Positions 24,989 to 33,234 are shown, counted from the stretch's first letter. The stretch is DNA of 38,676 nucleotides from Candidatus Thiodiazotropha sp. (ex Epidulcina cf. delphinae) (GCA_025656505.1 JAHXHR010000019.1:1-38676), one strand, 5' to 3'. A program made the numbers and translations. Notes: generated by a model from the sequence alone, not told the origin.

Positions 24989-26281
24989 CTAAAAAGAGTA
25001 GTTAAATTGAAGAATAATCGCCTCCACGTCCGGAAACAGTTCCATATCGCTCAGGATGCCGGGAGCATTCCCGTCAGGGTTATCGCCACTTTGCAGGTAG
25101 TATTCCAAACGCATGCTCAACTCCTGCTCGTTTGCCAGTTTGAAACCGTATTTCAAGCCAAGAGTAATACCGGTTAACTCTCCGAGGCGGTAATCCGCCG
25201 AAGCATAGTCCGGCAGTGCCTCACCATCGACCAGAAATCTTTGGTAGAAGTCCGCATCGCTCTGACTGTAAAAACGAAAATGGGGCTCCAGGTATTGCTT
25301 GCCGCCAAACACCCATCGATAGCGGAGATCGATAGTGTGGGAGGTTATATCCCAGTCATCCCAGAAAAAGCGGTAGGAGATATCCAAGACATCTTCATTG
25401 AAATGGTGCTTTGCCTGCCAATAGATGCCCTGCTTATTACGGGAGTCGGGGCGCTTCTCATATCGATATTCAACCGGTCGGCCATCGTTTCCGACGACAC
25501 TGAGTATCTTGAATGGATCGGTCAAATAACCGCTGGAATCACTGATCGAATAGCTCAACTGCATAACGGTGTCGCGGCTAATGACCTGAGTAAGTCCGAA
25601 TATCAAGTCGATAGTCGTTTTCGTATCATCGCTCCCCTCCCTGGTCGCATCGAAATCATCATCGAACCCGGCCTGTCCATTATCGATTACCATACTGGAA
25701 AAGCCTACAGGCAGATCGCCTTCCGGGCTAATGGTGTCATAGGCAAGTGATATGCCTGCGCTGAGCGTAGTATTGCGCTTGTTGAAATCCCGGGACAGTG
25801 AACCGTTTACACTCAGGGAAAGATAGTCGTATTCCGTTGAAAAATTGCCGCCGAGACTGGTCTTGTAATCGCGGTTTAGCGGTTGATCCCATTGTGCGCT
25901 AAAAGCCGCCCGAAAATCCTTGAAGGTGTCATCCAATGGAGTCTCATTCGCTGAAGCGGTGTATAAACCGTCCCCGGAAGGTTTCGTGAATGTCTGCGGT
26001 TGATCGCTTGGGGTTGCGCCGTTTGCCGAAGCGCCCGTCAACGCATCAAAAACCAGTTTCATGCTAAGCGATTTTTCATCGCTGAAATCACGTTTTGCCG
26101 TGACCACCGGCTCAATGGCGCTAACGCGATCAACTTCAGAATAGTAGAGCACTGCGCTATCGAATTCCCAATCACCCTCTTCAGCCGGGATGTCGGTTGT
26201 GCTGATCCCCAGCAGGCTGCACGTCGCGACCGTCAGGGATCTTCGAATCTTTTTATTCTTAGCCTTTAATTGCATCCGCAA
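24989..26281 (-). CDS. DUF3570 outer-membrane barrel-like protein with flavinylation motif
   Basis: A 430-residue DUF3570 protein. A signal-like N-terminus (RSLTVATCSLLGISTTDIPAE) precedes many alternating amphipathic strands (WEFDSAVLYYSEVDR, DYLSLSVNGSLSRDF, DISYRFFWDDWDI, HTIDLRYRWVFG), ending QFNYSF with a terminal aromatic as in outer-membrane barrels. Residues 79-85 are DALTGAS, which fits the ApbE target consensus D-x-x-(S/T)-G-A-(T/S); Ser85 would carry the FMN. The adjacent apbE gene supports this. The gene overlaps DUF4266 by 16 bases. The role is unknown; covalent flavin on a barrel protein is my inference. Confidence 0.85.
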   Translation of the reverse strand: MRMQLKAKNKKIRRSLTVATCSLLGISTTDIPAEEGDWEFDSAVLYYSEVDRVSAIEPVVTAKRDFSDEKSLSMKLVFDALTGASANGATPSDQPQTFTKPSGDGLYTASANETPLDDTFKDFRAAFSAQWDQPLNRDYKTSLGGNFSTEYDYLSLSVNGSLSRDFNKRNTTLSAGISLAYDTISPEGDLPVGFSSMVIDNGQAGFDDDFDATREGSDDTKTTIDLIFGLTQVISRDTVMQLSYSISDSSGYLTDPFKILSVVGNDGRPVEYRYEKRPDSRNKQGIYWQAKHHFNEDVLDISYRFFWDDWDITSHTIDLRYRWVFGGKQYLEPHFRFYSQSDADFYQRFLVDGEALPDYASADYRLGELTGITLGLKYGFKLANEQELSMRLEYYLQSGDNPDGNAPGILSDMELFPDVEAIILQFNYSF

Positions 26282-26487
26282 CCTCCACCGGCAAAACTGC
26301 GCCCACCACTCGAAGCCTCTTTACTGAAATAGATATGATCGTCCAATCCAGCTTCTATCGGATCGGCTATGAGCTGCATCTCAGGTTTCGCAAGAATATT
26401 CCGTTCCCAAGGTTCTACTCCAAGATTTGCACAACCACTGAAAAGGGCAGCGAGCGGTATAAGAAAAGCGGCCACTCTGGGCATCAT
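26266..26487 (-). CDS. DUF4266 small lipoprotein with Gly-Cys-Gly-Cys end
   Basis: A 73-residue protein. The signal peptide ends in a lipobox-like LFSGC (Cys19), so it is probably a lipid-anchored periplasmic or outer-membrane protein. The mature part (VEPWERNILAKPEM, EAGLDDHIYFSKEASSGG) is the DUF4266 signature. The protein ends GGGCGCN, two cysteines in a glycine-rich tail that could bind metal or be modified. GGAG lies about ten bases before the first ATG. It is always found beside DUF3570 in the clusters I know of; function is undescribed to my knowledge. Confidence 0.82.
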   Translation of the reverse strand: MMPRVAAFLIPLAALFSGCANLGVEPWERNILAKPEMQLIADPIEAGLDDHIYFSKEASSGGRSFAGGGCGCN

Positions 26488-26573
26488 ATCAATTACACTC
26501 CATTGGATTATTATCGACCGGCGTATGAGGAACGTCCGATTAGATCAGAAATTCCTTAACAAAATCTTAAATG

Positions 26574-27065
26574 CTATATTTTTAAAATCGCCTTGATTTC
26601 CAATTCCCGTTTTTCCATTTCCGATGTAAGGAAACCGATGTGGGATTTCAGGATATGGCCCTGTTTGTCGATAAGATAGGAGGCAGGCATCCCTTTTAAG
26701 CCGTATTCGGCGGCCACATCGCCGGCCGGATCAAAAGCAATGGTGAAGTCCGCCGGCACTTTCGAAAGGAATGCTTCAGCCAATGCGGGATCTTTATCAA
26801 CGCTAACGGCAATCACTTCCAGGCCATGCGACTTATATTTTTTTTGGATTTCATTCATCCAGGGAAATGACGCTCTACAGGGAATGCACCAGGAGGCCCA
26901 GAAGTCCAGCAGTACCACATTACCCTTGAATTGCTGCAAACTGACGGAGGCATCCCTTCCTTCCAGACTGAAATCGGGGGCCGTTTGCCGCTCATCGGCC
27001 GCCAACATGCTCCCGTTGAGAAAAACGAGCATGAAAATCAGATAGGTAACACGTTTCAACCGCAT
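26574..27065 (-). CDS. TlpA/ResA-like periplasmic thioredoxin
   Basis: A 163-residue exported thioredoxin-fold protein. It has a signal peptide (1-22, ending MLAAD), then APDFSLEGRD, the active site WASWCIPCRASFPW (Cys60, Cys63) and the cis-Pro loop in GMPASYLID. Such proteins reduce specific periplasmic thiols, for example in cytochrome c maturation or metal insertion. As first gene of the DUF4266-DUF3570-apbE cluster, it may keep the Gly-Cys-Gly-Cys tail of DUF4266 reduced (inference). The start is preceded by AGGAG at close spacing. Confidence 0.88.
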   Translation of the reverse strand: MRLKRVTYLIFMLVFLNGSMLAADERQTAPDFSLEGRDASVSLQQFKGNVVLLDFWASWCIPCRASFPWMNEIQKKYKSHGLEVIAVSVDKDPALAEAFLSKVPADFTIAFDPAGDVAAEYGLKGMPASYLIDKQGHILKSHIGFLTSEMEKRELEIKAILKI

Positions 27066-27167
27066 GACTCCTGCTTATTATTAACTTCTCAGGTAGTGTA
27101 ACTCAATATACGCCTAAAAATCATCCGAAATCGGTCCGGACCAATAAGACCCGCAACATCATCCAGA

Positions 27168-27320
27168 CTCAACATCACCAATGTCCTGGGACGCCTTCCC
27201 TTACCGATTGCCGTGGCGCACAATGGGTGCGCCGCGCTGTTATTACTGATCCTGGTCACCTTTAACCTGAAAACCGCAGCTGGACGGAGTGAAGTGTGCG
27301 CTTGCGGTTTTCAGGTTTAA
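27168..27320 (+). pseudogene. ctaA: C-terminal remnant of heme A synthase (CtaA/COX15)
   Basis: The open frame reads LNITNVLGRLPLPIAVAHNG then CAALLLLILVTFNLK before TAA. It matches the last transmembrane helices of CtaA/COX15, including the haem-ligand His region (AVAHN). Upstream of 27168 the similarity stops at once, and there is no start. The rest of the gene (about 300 codons) is gone. Position fits the common ctaA-ctaB-sco order of cytochrome oxidase biogenesis genes, since Sco follows. CtaB is absent here. Confidence 0.65.
27264..27317. repeat. 15-bp perfect inverted repeat before the Sco gene
   Basis: AACCTGAAAACCGCA (27264-27278) and TGCGGTTTTCAGGTT (27303-27317) form a perfect stem with a 24-base loop, and CCTGGT/ACCAGG extend it outward. 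No T run follows, so it is not a typical terminator. It overlaps the end of the ctaA remnant and may be the junction of the deletion. Confidence 0.65.
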
Positions 27321-27352
27321 CCAGGCATCACGACAAAGGGAATGAACAGACA

Positions 27353-28009
27353 ATGAAACAAAATAACAACCTATCCATAGGCGCTGTTTCTCTAACGGTC
27401 GCCGTGGCATCTACCATCGGCCTGATTGCCTGGTTTTATCCAGCCGGCCCAGCGATGTCTCCTGAACCGGCGCCGTTGCAAACCGCACAAGCCTTGCTGC
27501 TACCGGAACTGAGGCCCCTGAAACCCTTTTCGCTCACTGACCACCAGGGCGACAAATTCGATAACGAGCGTCTGCTTGGCCGCTGGACCTTCATGAGTTT
27601 CGGTTATACCTACTGTCCCGACATCTGCCCCACCATCATGTCTCTCTTCTACGAGATGAATGAGCGGTTGATCACGCTGAAAGCACCCCATCCCTATCAG
27701 ATCACCTTCGTCTCCGTCGATCCTGAACGCGACACTCCCGAACGACTGACGGACTATGTCACCTACTTCAACCCCTCTTTTGTCGGGGCCACCGGGCCTG
27801 AACCCGCCTTGCAGCAGTTGACCAAGCCCCTGGGCATCCTCTATGAGCGGGTGGAGACCGAGGAGAGCGCAATGGGATATGTCATGGACCACTCCGCCTC
27901 AATCCTGTTGCTCGATCCGCAGGGACGCTTTCACGCCTATTTCAGTCCGCCGCATGATGCCGAAATGATGGCAAATGACTTTATCGCCATCAGCGGCCGA
28001 GCCGAATGA
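27353..28009 (+). CDS. SCO1/SenC-family copper chaperone
   Basis: A 218-residue protein with an N-terminal membrane anchor (residues 10-29) and a thioredoxin-like periplasmic domain. The copper ligands are Cys88 and Cys92 (YTYCPDICP) and His180 (VMDHSAS). Sco proteins deliver copper to the CuA site of cytochrome oxidases or act as thiol-disulfide reductants. The ATG at 27353 is chosen over upstream in-frame starts because the anchor follows at normal spacing and AGGGAA lies in front. It sits directly after the heme A synthase remnant and before a reductase/cytochrome module. Confidence 0.9.
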   Translation: MKQNNNLSIGAVSLTVAVASTIGLIAWFYPAGPAMSPEPAPLQTAQALLLPELRPLKPFSLTDHQGDKFDNERLLGRWTFMSFGYTYCPDICPTIMSLFYEMNERLITLKAPHPYQITFVSVDPERDTPERLTDYVTYFNPSFVGATGPEPALQQLTKPLGILYERVETEESAMGYVMDHSASILLLDPQGRFHAYFSPPHDAEMMANDFIAISGRAE

Positions 28010-28025
28010 TCCGGGAGGAATCACG

Positions 28026-28079
28026 ATGAACGACGCGATCAAAGGTCATTTTCAGGTTCATTTCAGGAACCGGTCCTAA
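28026..28079 (+). CDS. 17-codon ORF with a strong ribosome binding site
   Basis: GGGAGGAA stands eight bases before an ATG that opens MNDAIKGHFQVHFRNRS and stops. The signal is far better than the peptide deserves. It may be the surviving start of a deleted gene (a ctaB-like gene would fit the order, but nothing in the peptide proves that) or a small leader. No other gene is seen up to 28147. Confidence 0.3.
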   Translation: MNDAIKGHFQVHFRNRS

Positions 28080-28147
28080 ACTGTTGTTGAACGGGATTGC
28101 TCAAAATCAGAGCATTCATACAGAACAAGACCCTGTAATGACGAGAT

Positions 28148-29428
28148 ATGACAAGCGAAACCTTAGCATTGGTCATCTTTACCGCAATTCTGATGCAGCT
28201 CGTGATCCTGCTGCTGGTCGGGCTCTATCGCCGCAGACTTCAATACCGAGGGCTGAATGAACCGACAGCCGAGGCCGACGGCATGTCCGTCCCCCCCCAT
28301 GCCGGAGCGCTTCCAGCCACTGAGCCGATTATATCCGCTCCCGCCTGGACGGAATTCAGAGAGTTCTTCGTTCAACGCCGTGAGATGGAAGACGAGAACG
28401 GCGACATCTGTTCTTTCTATCTTGCACCGGTTGACGGTATGCCCTTGCCCGCCTACAAGCCGGGACAGTTTCTGACCTTTAAGCTGCAGATTGACGATCC
28501 TGACGCAAAGGCAACAAAAACCCTGGTGCGTTGCTACTCTCTCTCGGACAGGCCGCGACCAGACCACTATCGGGTATCGATCAAACGTGTCCGGCCGCCG
28601 GCCGATCAGCCGCAACTAGCGCCGGGCATCTCCTCCAACTTCTTCCATGACCATGTTCCAGAGGGTGACAGGCTGTTGATCAAGCCCCCTTCCGGGCGGT
28701 TCCATCTGATGGAAGATGCACCCTTGCCAATCGTCCTGATCGGCGGCGGCATCGGCATCACGCCGATGCTGAGCATGCTGAATACCCTGCTGGAGAGTAG
28801 TGCGCAACGGGTGGTGTGGCTTTTCTATGGCGTCCGCAACCGCAAGGATCAGATCATGAAACGGCATCTTCAGGTACTGGCGAAGGCCCACGCTAATTTC
28901 CATCTCCATGTCTGTTACAGCAACCCGACCAAAGAGGATAAGGAAGGGATAGATTACCAACACAGCGGCCGCATCGGCATCTCCTTGCTACGCTCTACGC
29001 TTAAACTGATGCGTTATCAATTCTATGTCTGCGGCCCTAAACCGATGATGGAGGAAATGGTTCAGGGACTGAAGGGATGGGGAGTGGACAGCAATGATAT
29101 CTATTTCGAATCATTCGGCGTCACCGCCCCCTTTCAACACCACAGACCTGACCAAACGAGTGCCAACACTGCCGCTATGAACGTTACCTTTAACCGCTCC
29201 GATAAAACCCTGACCTGGGATTCCGCCGCCGACTCACTGCTGGAATTCGCAGAGACCAATGGCGTTGAAGTGACATCCTGCTGCCGCGCCGGTAGCTGCG
29301 GCTCCTGCCAAACGCCAATCGCTTCAGGTGAAGTCGAATACCATCAGCAACCGACTGTCGACGTAGAAGACGGGTATTGCCTGTTATGCATATCCAGGCC
29401 TAAAAGCGATCTCGTACTGGAGGTTTAG
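28148..29428 (+). CDS. Membrane-anchored FAD/NAD(P) oxidoreductase with 2Fe-2S domain
   Basis: A 426-residue protein. It has a single N-terminal transmembrane helix (ALVIFTAILMQLVILLLVGLY) and a linker. An FAD-binding domain (YKPGQFLTF, RCYSLSD) and a pyridine-nucleotide domain (LIGGGIGITPMLSML, YVCGPKPMM) follow. The C-terminal plant-type 2Fe-2S domain has Cys379-x4-Cys384-x2-Cys387 and Cys414. The catalytic part should face the cytoplasm and pass electrons from NAD(P)H to the cluster. It is two bases upstream of the cytochrome b gene, implying onward transfer to haem b and then to the octahaem protein. The physiological acceptor is unknown. Confidence 0.88.
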   Translation: MTSETLALVIFTAILMQLVILLLVGLYRRRLQYRGLNEPTAEADGMSVPPHAGALPATEPIISAPAWTEFREFFVQRREMEDENGDICSFYLAPVDGMPLPAYKPGQFLTFKLQIDDPDAKATKTLVRCYSLSDRPRPDHYRVSIKRVRPPADQPQLAPGISSNFFHDHVPEGDRLLIKPPSGRFHLMEDAPLPIVLIGGGIGITPMLSMLNTLLESSAQRVVWLFYGVRNRKDQIMKRHLQVLAKAHANFHLHVCYSNPTKEDKEGIDYQHSGRIGISLLRSTLKLMRYQFYVCGPKPMMEEMVQGLKGWGVDSNDIYFESFGVTAPFQHHRPDQTSANTAAMNVTFNRSDKTLTWDSAADSLLEFAETNGVEVTSCCRAGSCGSCQTPIASGEVEYHQQPTVDVEDGYCLLCISRPKSDLVLEV

Positions 29429-29430
29429 CG

Positions 29431-30009
29431 ATGGACCGTTCTCTCGTCAGCAAAGAAGTCATCCCCTTTCTCTTGCTCTTCGGTTCGCTGATCCTGGCAA
29501 CCATCATCATCGATGCGCTGCTACACCAATTCGATCTGGTATGGATCGGGCGGTACCTCGGGATCCCGGGCACCATCCTGATTCTACTTTCCTTCTTTTA
29601 CTCCATGCGCAAGCGCAAGATCATCAACTTCGGCAAACCCAAAGCACTGCTGGTGCTACATGAAACCCTCACTTGGCTGGGCGCGCTGATGGTGCTGGTG
29701 CATGCGGGCATTCATGTCTATTCCATCCTGCCCTGGCTGGCGCTGATTGCCATGATCGTCAACATCGTCAGTGGTATGACCGGCCAATTCCTGCTGGATC
29801 GATCACGCCGTTTTATCAACGTGAAGAGGGAGGCCTATTCGCAACAGGGTCTATCCGGGAAGGCGATTGAGAGGGAGCTGTTCTGGGATGCGACCACATT
29901 CGATCTCATGAAGAGATGGCGCACAGTTCACTTGCCGATCACCTTGGCCTTCGCTGTACTCGGCACCACCCACATCTTGAGCATCTTTCTCTTCTGGCAA
30001 TGGAAATGA
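29431..30009 (+). CDS. Four-to-five-helix membrane protein, probable b-type cytochrome
   Basis: A 192-residue membrane protein. Hydrophobic helices lie at about 12-30, 42-58, 74-96, 98-116 and 167-188. Histidines sit within or at the ends of helices (LHETLTW, LVHAGIHVY, VHLPITLAF, THILSIF), the pattern expected for axial ligands of two b haems in cytochrome b561/ferric-reductase-like proteins. It is sandwiched between the FAD/2Fe-2S protein and the multihaem cytochrome; its stop overlaps the next start (ATGA). It probably relays electrons across the inner membrane. No exact family was recognised. Confidence 0.7.
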   Translation: MDRSLVSKEVIPFLLLFGSLILATIIIDALLHQFDLVWIGRYLGIPGTILILLSFFYSMRKRKIINFGKPKALLVLHETLTWLGALMVLVHAGIHVYSILPWLALIAMIVNIVSGMTGQFLLDRSRRFINVKREAYSQQGLSGKAIERELFWDATTFDLMKRWRTVHLPITLAFAVLGTTHILSIFLFWQWK

Positions 30010-30839
30010 AGAACAAGACCGTATTTCTCGTCCTTACCGTCAATCTGGCCGCGCTGGTCCTGCTGACGCTATTCGCTCCCCACTTGATGATCATTCCGGG
30101 AGAACCCATCGATGCTCATGCTGAGTTCGCCAAAGACTGCTTCGCTTGCCATACTCCTTTTTTCGGCAGCACCCCGGACAAGTGCATCGCCTGCCACACA
30201 GTGGCAGAGATCGGTATAAAAACCACTCTCGGACTAGCCATTGCCGAAGAGAAAAAGAACGTCGCATTTCACCAGCAGCTTATCGAAGAGGATTGTGTCT
30301 CTTGCCACAGCGACCACAAAGGCGTACAGGCATTCCGACCGATTGGCGAGTTTTCACACAACCTGCTTGAGCCGGACTTGCAGCAGCAATGTGACGGTTG
30401 CCACAACAATCCGGGCGATACCCTGCATCTGAGGATCAAAGGGAATTGCAGGCAATGCCATACACAGGAGGCCTGGCTTCCCGCCACCTTTGACCATGAC
30501 GACCATTTTCGCTTCGATCGGCATCACGATACTGAATGCACCACTTGTCATATTAACGATGACTACGCCGACTACACCTGCTACGGCTGCCACGAGCACT
30601 CCCGGTCGAAAATCCGTGAAGAGCATGTCGAAGAAGGCATCTATGATTATGAGATCTGCGTGGATTGCCATCGTAGCGGTGATGAGGAAGAAGCCGAGCA
30701 TATCTGGCGCTCTCGACGTTCCGGATATTACGATACGAAAAACCGGGGGTCATTCAAGGATTATCAGCGCAGGGAAAGAAGATACGAATATCGAGATGAC
30801 GAGGATCACGACCATGACGACGACCATGACGATGATTAA
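30006..30839 (+). CDS. Octahaem c-type cytochrome with acidic His-rich tail
   Basis: A 277-residue protein. An N-terminal signal/anchor helix (6-25) precedes eight CxxCH haem-attachment motifs at residues 45, 60, 97, 129, 148, 178, 192 and 218. Extra histidines (SHNLLEP, FDHDDHFRFDRHHD) could be distal ligands, as in c3/c7-type multihaem proteins. The last 50 residues are Arg/Tyr-rich then Asp/His-rich (DDEDHDHDDDHDDD), possibly metal-binding. The ATG at 30006 overlaps the previous stop; another ATG two codons earlier is equally possible. It is the likely periplasmic terminal carrier of the three-gene module. Confidence 0.88.
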   Translation: MKNKTVFLVLTVNLAALVLLTLFAPHLMIIPGEPIDAHAEFAKDCFACHTPFFGSTPDKCIACHTVAEIGIKTTLGLAIAEEKKNVAFHQQLIEEDCVSCHSDHKGVQAFRPIGEFSHNLLEPDLQQQCDGCHNNPGDTLHLRIKGNCRQCHTQEAWLPATFDHDDHFRFDRHHDTECTTCHINDDYADYTCYGCHEHSRSKIREEHVEEGIYDYEICVDCHRSGDEEEAEHIWRSRRSGYYDTKNRGSFKDYQRRERRYEYRDDEDHDHDDDHDDD

Positions 30840-30970
30840 CAACCCAGCATCATCACCTGTTACGATCATGCGCCATCACAAACCCGGAACACCATCCTAA
30901 AAGCGAATTAATCTATTATTTATTGCCGGGTTGAAAAAACCACCCCGTTGGCCATCGTTGACTGCAAAAT

Positions 30971-31420
30971 CTATTTGGCGAGTAACCGGTCCAACTGGTT
31001 GGCAAAGGCCTGGCGGTCAGCCTGACTGAGTGACGGCGGCCCCCCGGTATTCACGCCACTGCCGCGCAGCGTGTCCATGAAATCCCGCATGGTCAGACGC
31101 TGGCGGATATTGTCTTCCGTGTAAAGATCGCCGCGAGGATTCAAGGCCAGGCAGCCTTTAGCGATCACTTCGGCTGCCAATGGGATATCTGCGGTTATCA
31201 CCAGGTCACCCGCTGCCACCTGCTGTACGATGTGATTATCCGCCACGTCGAAACCGGCGGCCACCTGGACCGTACGGATATAACGGGATCCGGGAACCTG
31301 GAGGGGCTGGTTGGCTACCAGGGTCACCGACATGCCCACCCTCTCCGCGACCCGAAACAGGATCTCCTTGATCACTTTCGGACAGGCGTCGGCGTCGACC
31401 CAAATCTGTTTCGAGCTCAT
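30971..31420 (-). CDS. YaiI/YqxD family (UPF0178) protein
   Basis: A 149-residue member of the YaiI family (DUF188), a PIN-like fold. Conserved acidic motifs are [19 protein letters not shown] and [21 protein letters not shown] and [15 protein letters not shown] complete the signature. A nuclease activity has been suspected from the fold but not established as far as I know. A strong AGGAGAG ribosome binding site precedes the ATG. It diverges from deaD. Confidence 0.9.
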   Translation of the reverse strand: MSSKQIWVDADACPKVIKEILFRVAERVGMSVTLVANQPLQVPGSRYIRTVQVAAGFDVADNHIVQQVAAGDLVITADIPLAAEVIAKGCLALNPRGDLYTEDNIRQRLTMRDFMDTLRGSGVNTGGPPSLSQADRQAFANQLDRLLAK

Positions 31421-31521
31421 TCTCTCTCCTCTGGGCTATTGTAATCATTGGATAGAGCATTATACTGCACCGCCCGGCCACGCCCATAACCACTTCTTTT
31501 GCTCCTCACCAGGAACCGCCT

Positions 31522-33234
31522 ATGTCCGATGCCAATTCCGCTATCTCCAGCTTCCGTGATTTAAACCTGCCTGCCCCGCTATTGGCCGCGCTGGATGAGG
31601 TTGGGTACGAAACTCCCTCCCCGATCCAGGCACAGACCATTCCCTATCTATCGGAGGGTCTGGATCTGGTGGGACATGCCCCCACCGGCACCGGCAAGAC
31701 CGCCGCTTTCGCCTTACCCCTGTTGTCGCGTCTCAACATCAAACGCCAGCATGTGCAGGTAATGGTGCTCACGCCAACCCGTGAATTGGCGATTCAGGTG
31801 GCTGAAGCCTTTCAGCGATATGCTTCCCACATAAAGGGTTTTCACGTGTTGCCGATCTATGGCGGGCAGGATTATACCGGGCAGCTTCGGCAGCTTAAAC
31901 GGGGTGTGCATGTCGTGGTCGGCACCCCGGGCCGGGTGATGGATCACATGCGCAAGGGCACACTCAAGCTGGACTCACTGCAGGCGCTGGTGCTGGATGA
32001 GGCGGACGAGATGCTGCGCATGGGCTTCATCGACGATGTCGAGTGGATACTGGGCCAAACGCCGGAACAGCGTCAGATAGCCCTCTTCTCAGCGACCATG
32101 CCTAAGGAGATCCAGCGCATCGCGCGTCATCACCTGAACAACCCTCGTGAGATCGCCATCAAGACCCGCACCGCCACTGCTGACACCATCCGCCAACGCT
32201 ATTGGTTGGTCAGCGGTCTGCACAAGCTGGATGCGCTGACTCGGATCCTGGAGGTAGAGCCCTTCGACGCCCTGCTGATGTTTGTACGCACCAAGACCGC
32301 CACGGCTGAACTGGCTCAACGGCTGGAGGCCCGAGGTTATGCGGCCGCAGCGCTGAACGGCGATATGGTGCAGAAACAACGGGAGCAGATGATCGAACGC
32401 CTGAAACAGGGTTCCCTGGATATCCTGGTTGCCACCGACGTCGCCGCACGAGGCCTGGATGTGGAACGGATCAGTCACGTGGTCAACTTCGATATCCCCT
32501 ACGATACCGAGACCTATATTCATCGTATCGGCCGCACCGGCCGGGCAGGCCGCAAGGGTGATGCCATCCTGTTTGTCGCACCCCGTGAGCGACGCATGCT
32601 TGGCGCCATCGAAAAAGCCACCCGCCAGAAGATCGAGCCGTTGGAGTTACCCACCAACGAGATGGTCAATAACAAACGCATCGCCGATTTCAAACAGAGC
32701 ATCAGCGACACCATCGCCGCCGGTGAATTGGATTTCATGCAGAGTCTGCTGGAGCAGTACCAGCAAGAGCACGACGTACCGGCACTGGAGATTGCCGCTG
32801 CGTTAGCCAAGCTCTCGATCGGAGATCGCCCCCTGCTGCTGAAACCGGAAAAGGAGAAACCTGCTCGCCGCGATACCAACACAAAGCAGCGCAAGGAGAG
32901 AGGCGAGAAGCATCAGCGCAAACCACAGACCCGCCCCGTGAAAGGCATGGAGCAATTTCGAATCGAAGTGGGACATCAACACGAAGCCAAGCCCGGAAAT
33001 ATCGTCGGCGCCATCGCCAATGAGGCCGGATTGGAGGGTCAGCACATCGGCCATATCGATATTCGTACTGATTTCAGTCTCGTGGATCTGCCGGTCGGTA
33101 TGCCGAACGATGTCTTTCAGGATCTGAAACGGGCCAGAGTATGCGGTCAGCGTCTCAATATCACAAGATCGGAACAACCCGGCAAACAGAAAAAAACCGG
33201 GCGCAAGACAAAAAAACGGAAGAAAGCTGATTGA
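31522..33234 (+). CDS. deaD: DEAD-box RNA helicase DeaD/CsdA-like
   Basis: A 570-residue ATP-dependent RNA helicase. It has a Q motif (PSPIQAQTIP), motif I APTGTGKT, motif II DEAD, motif III SAT and motif [13 protein letters not shown] basic linker follows, then a DbpA-type RNA-binding domain (FRIEVGHQHEAKPGNIVGAI, IDIRTDFSLVDLP) and a Lys-rich tail. The architecture is that of DeaD/CsdA, involved in ribosome assembly and mRNA decay at low temperature. It is shorter than E. coli DeaD by about 60 residues. It is followed by another helicase, a cold-shock protein and an RRM protein on the same strand. Confidence 0.9.
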   Translation: MSDANSAISSFRDLNLPAPLLAALDEVGYETPSPIQAQTIPYLSEGLDLVGHAPTGTGKTAAFALPLLSRLNIKRQHVQVMVLTPTRELAIQVAEAFQRYASHIKGFHVLPIYGGQDYTGQLRQLKRGVHVVVGTPGRVMDHMRKGTLKLDSLQALVLDEADEMLRMGFIDDVEWILGQTPEQRQIALFSATMPKEIQRIARHHLNNPREIAIKTRTATADTIRQRYWLVSGLHKLDALTRILEVEPFDALLMFVRTKTATAELAQRLEARGYAAAALNGDMVQKQREQMIERLKQGSLDILVATDVAARGLDVERISHVVNFDIPYDTETYIHRIGRTGRAGRKGDAILFVAPRERRMLGAIEKATRQKIEPLELPTNEMVNNKRIADFKQSISDTIAAGELDFMQSLLEQYQQEHDVPALEIAAALAKLSIGDRPLLLKPEKEKPARRDTNTKQRKERGEKHQRKPQTRPVKGMEQFRIEVGHQHEAKPGNIVGAIANEAGLEGQHIGHIDIRTDFSLVDLPVGMPNDVFQDLKRARVCGQRLNITRSEQPGKQKKTGRKTKKRKKAD

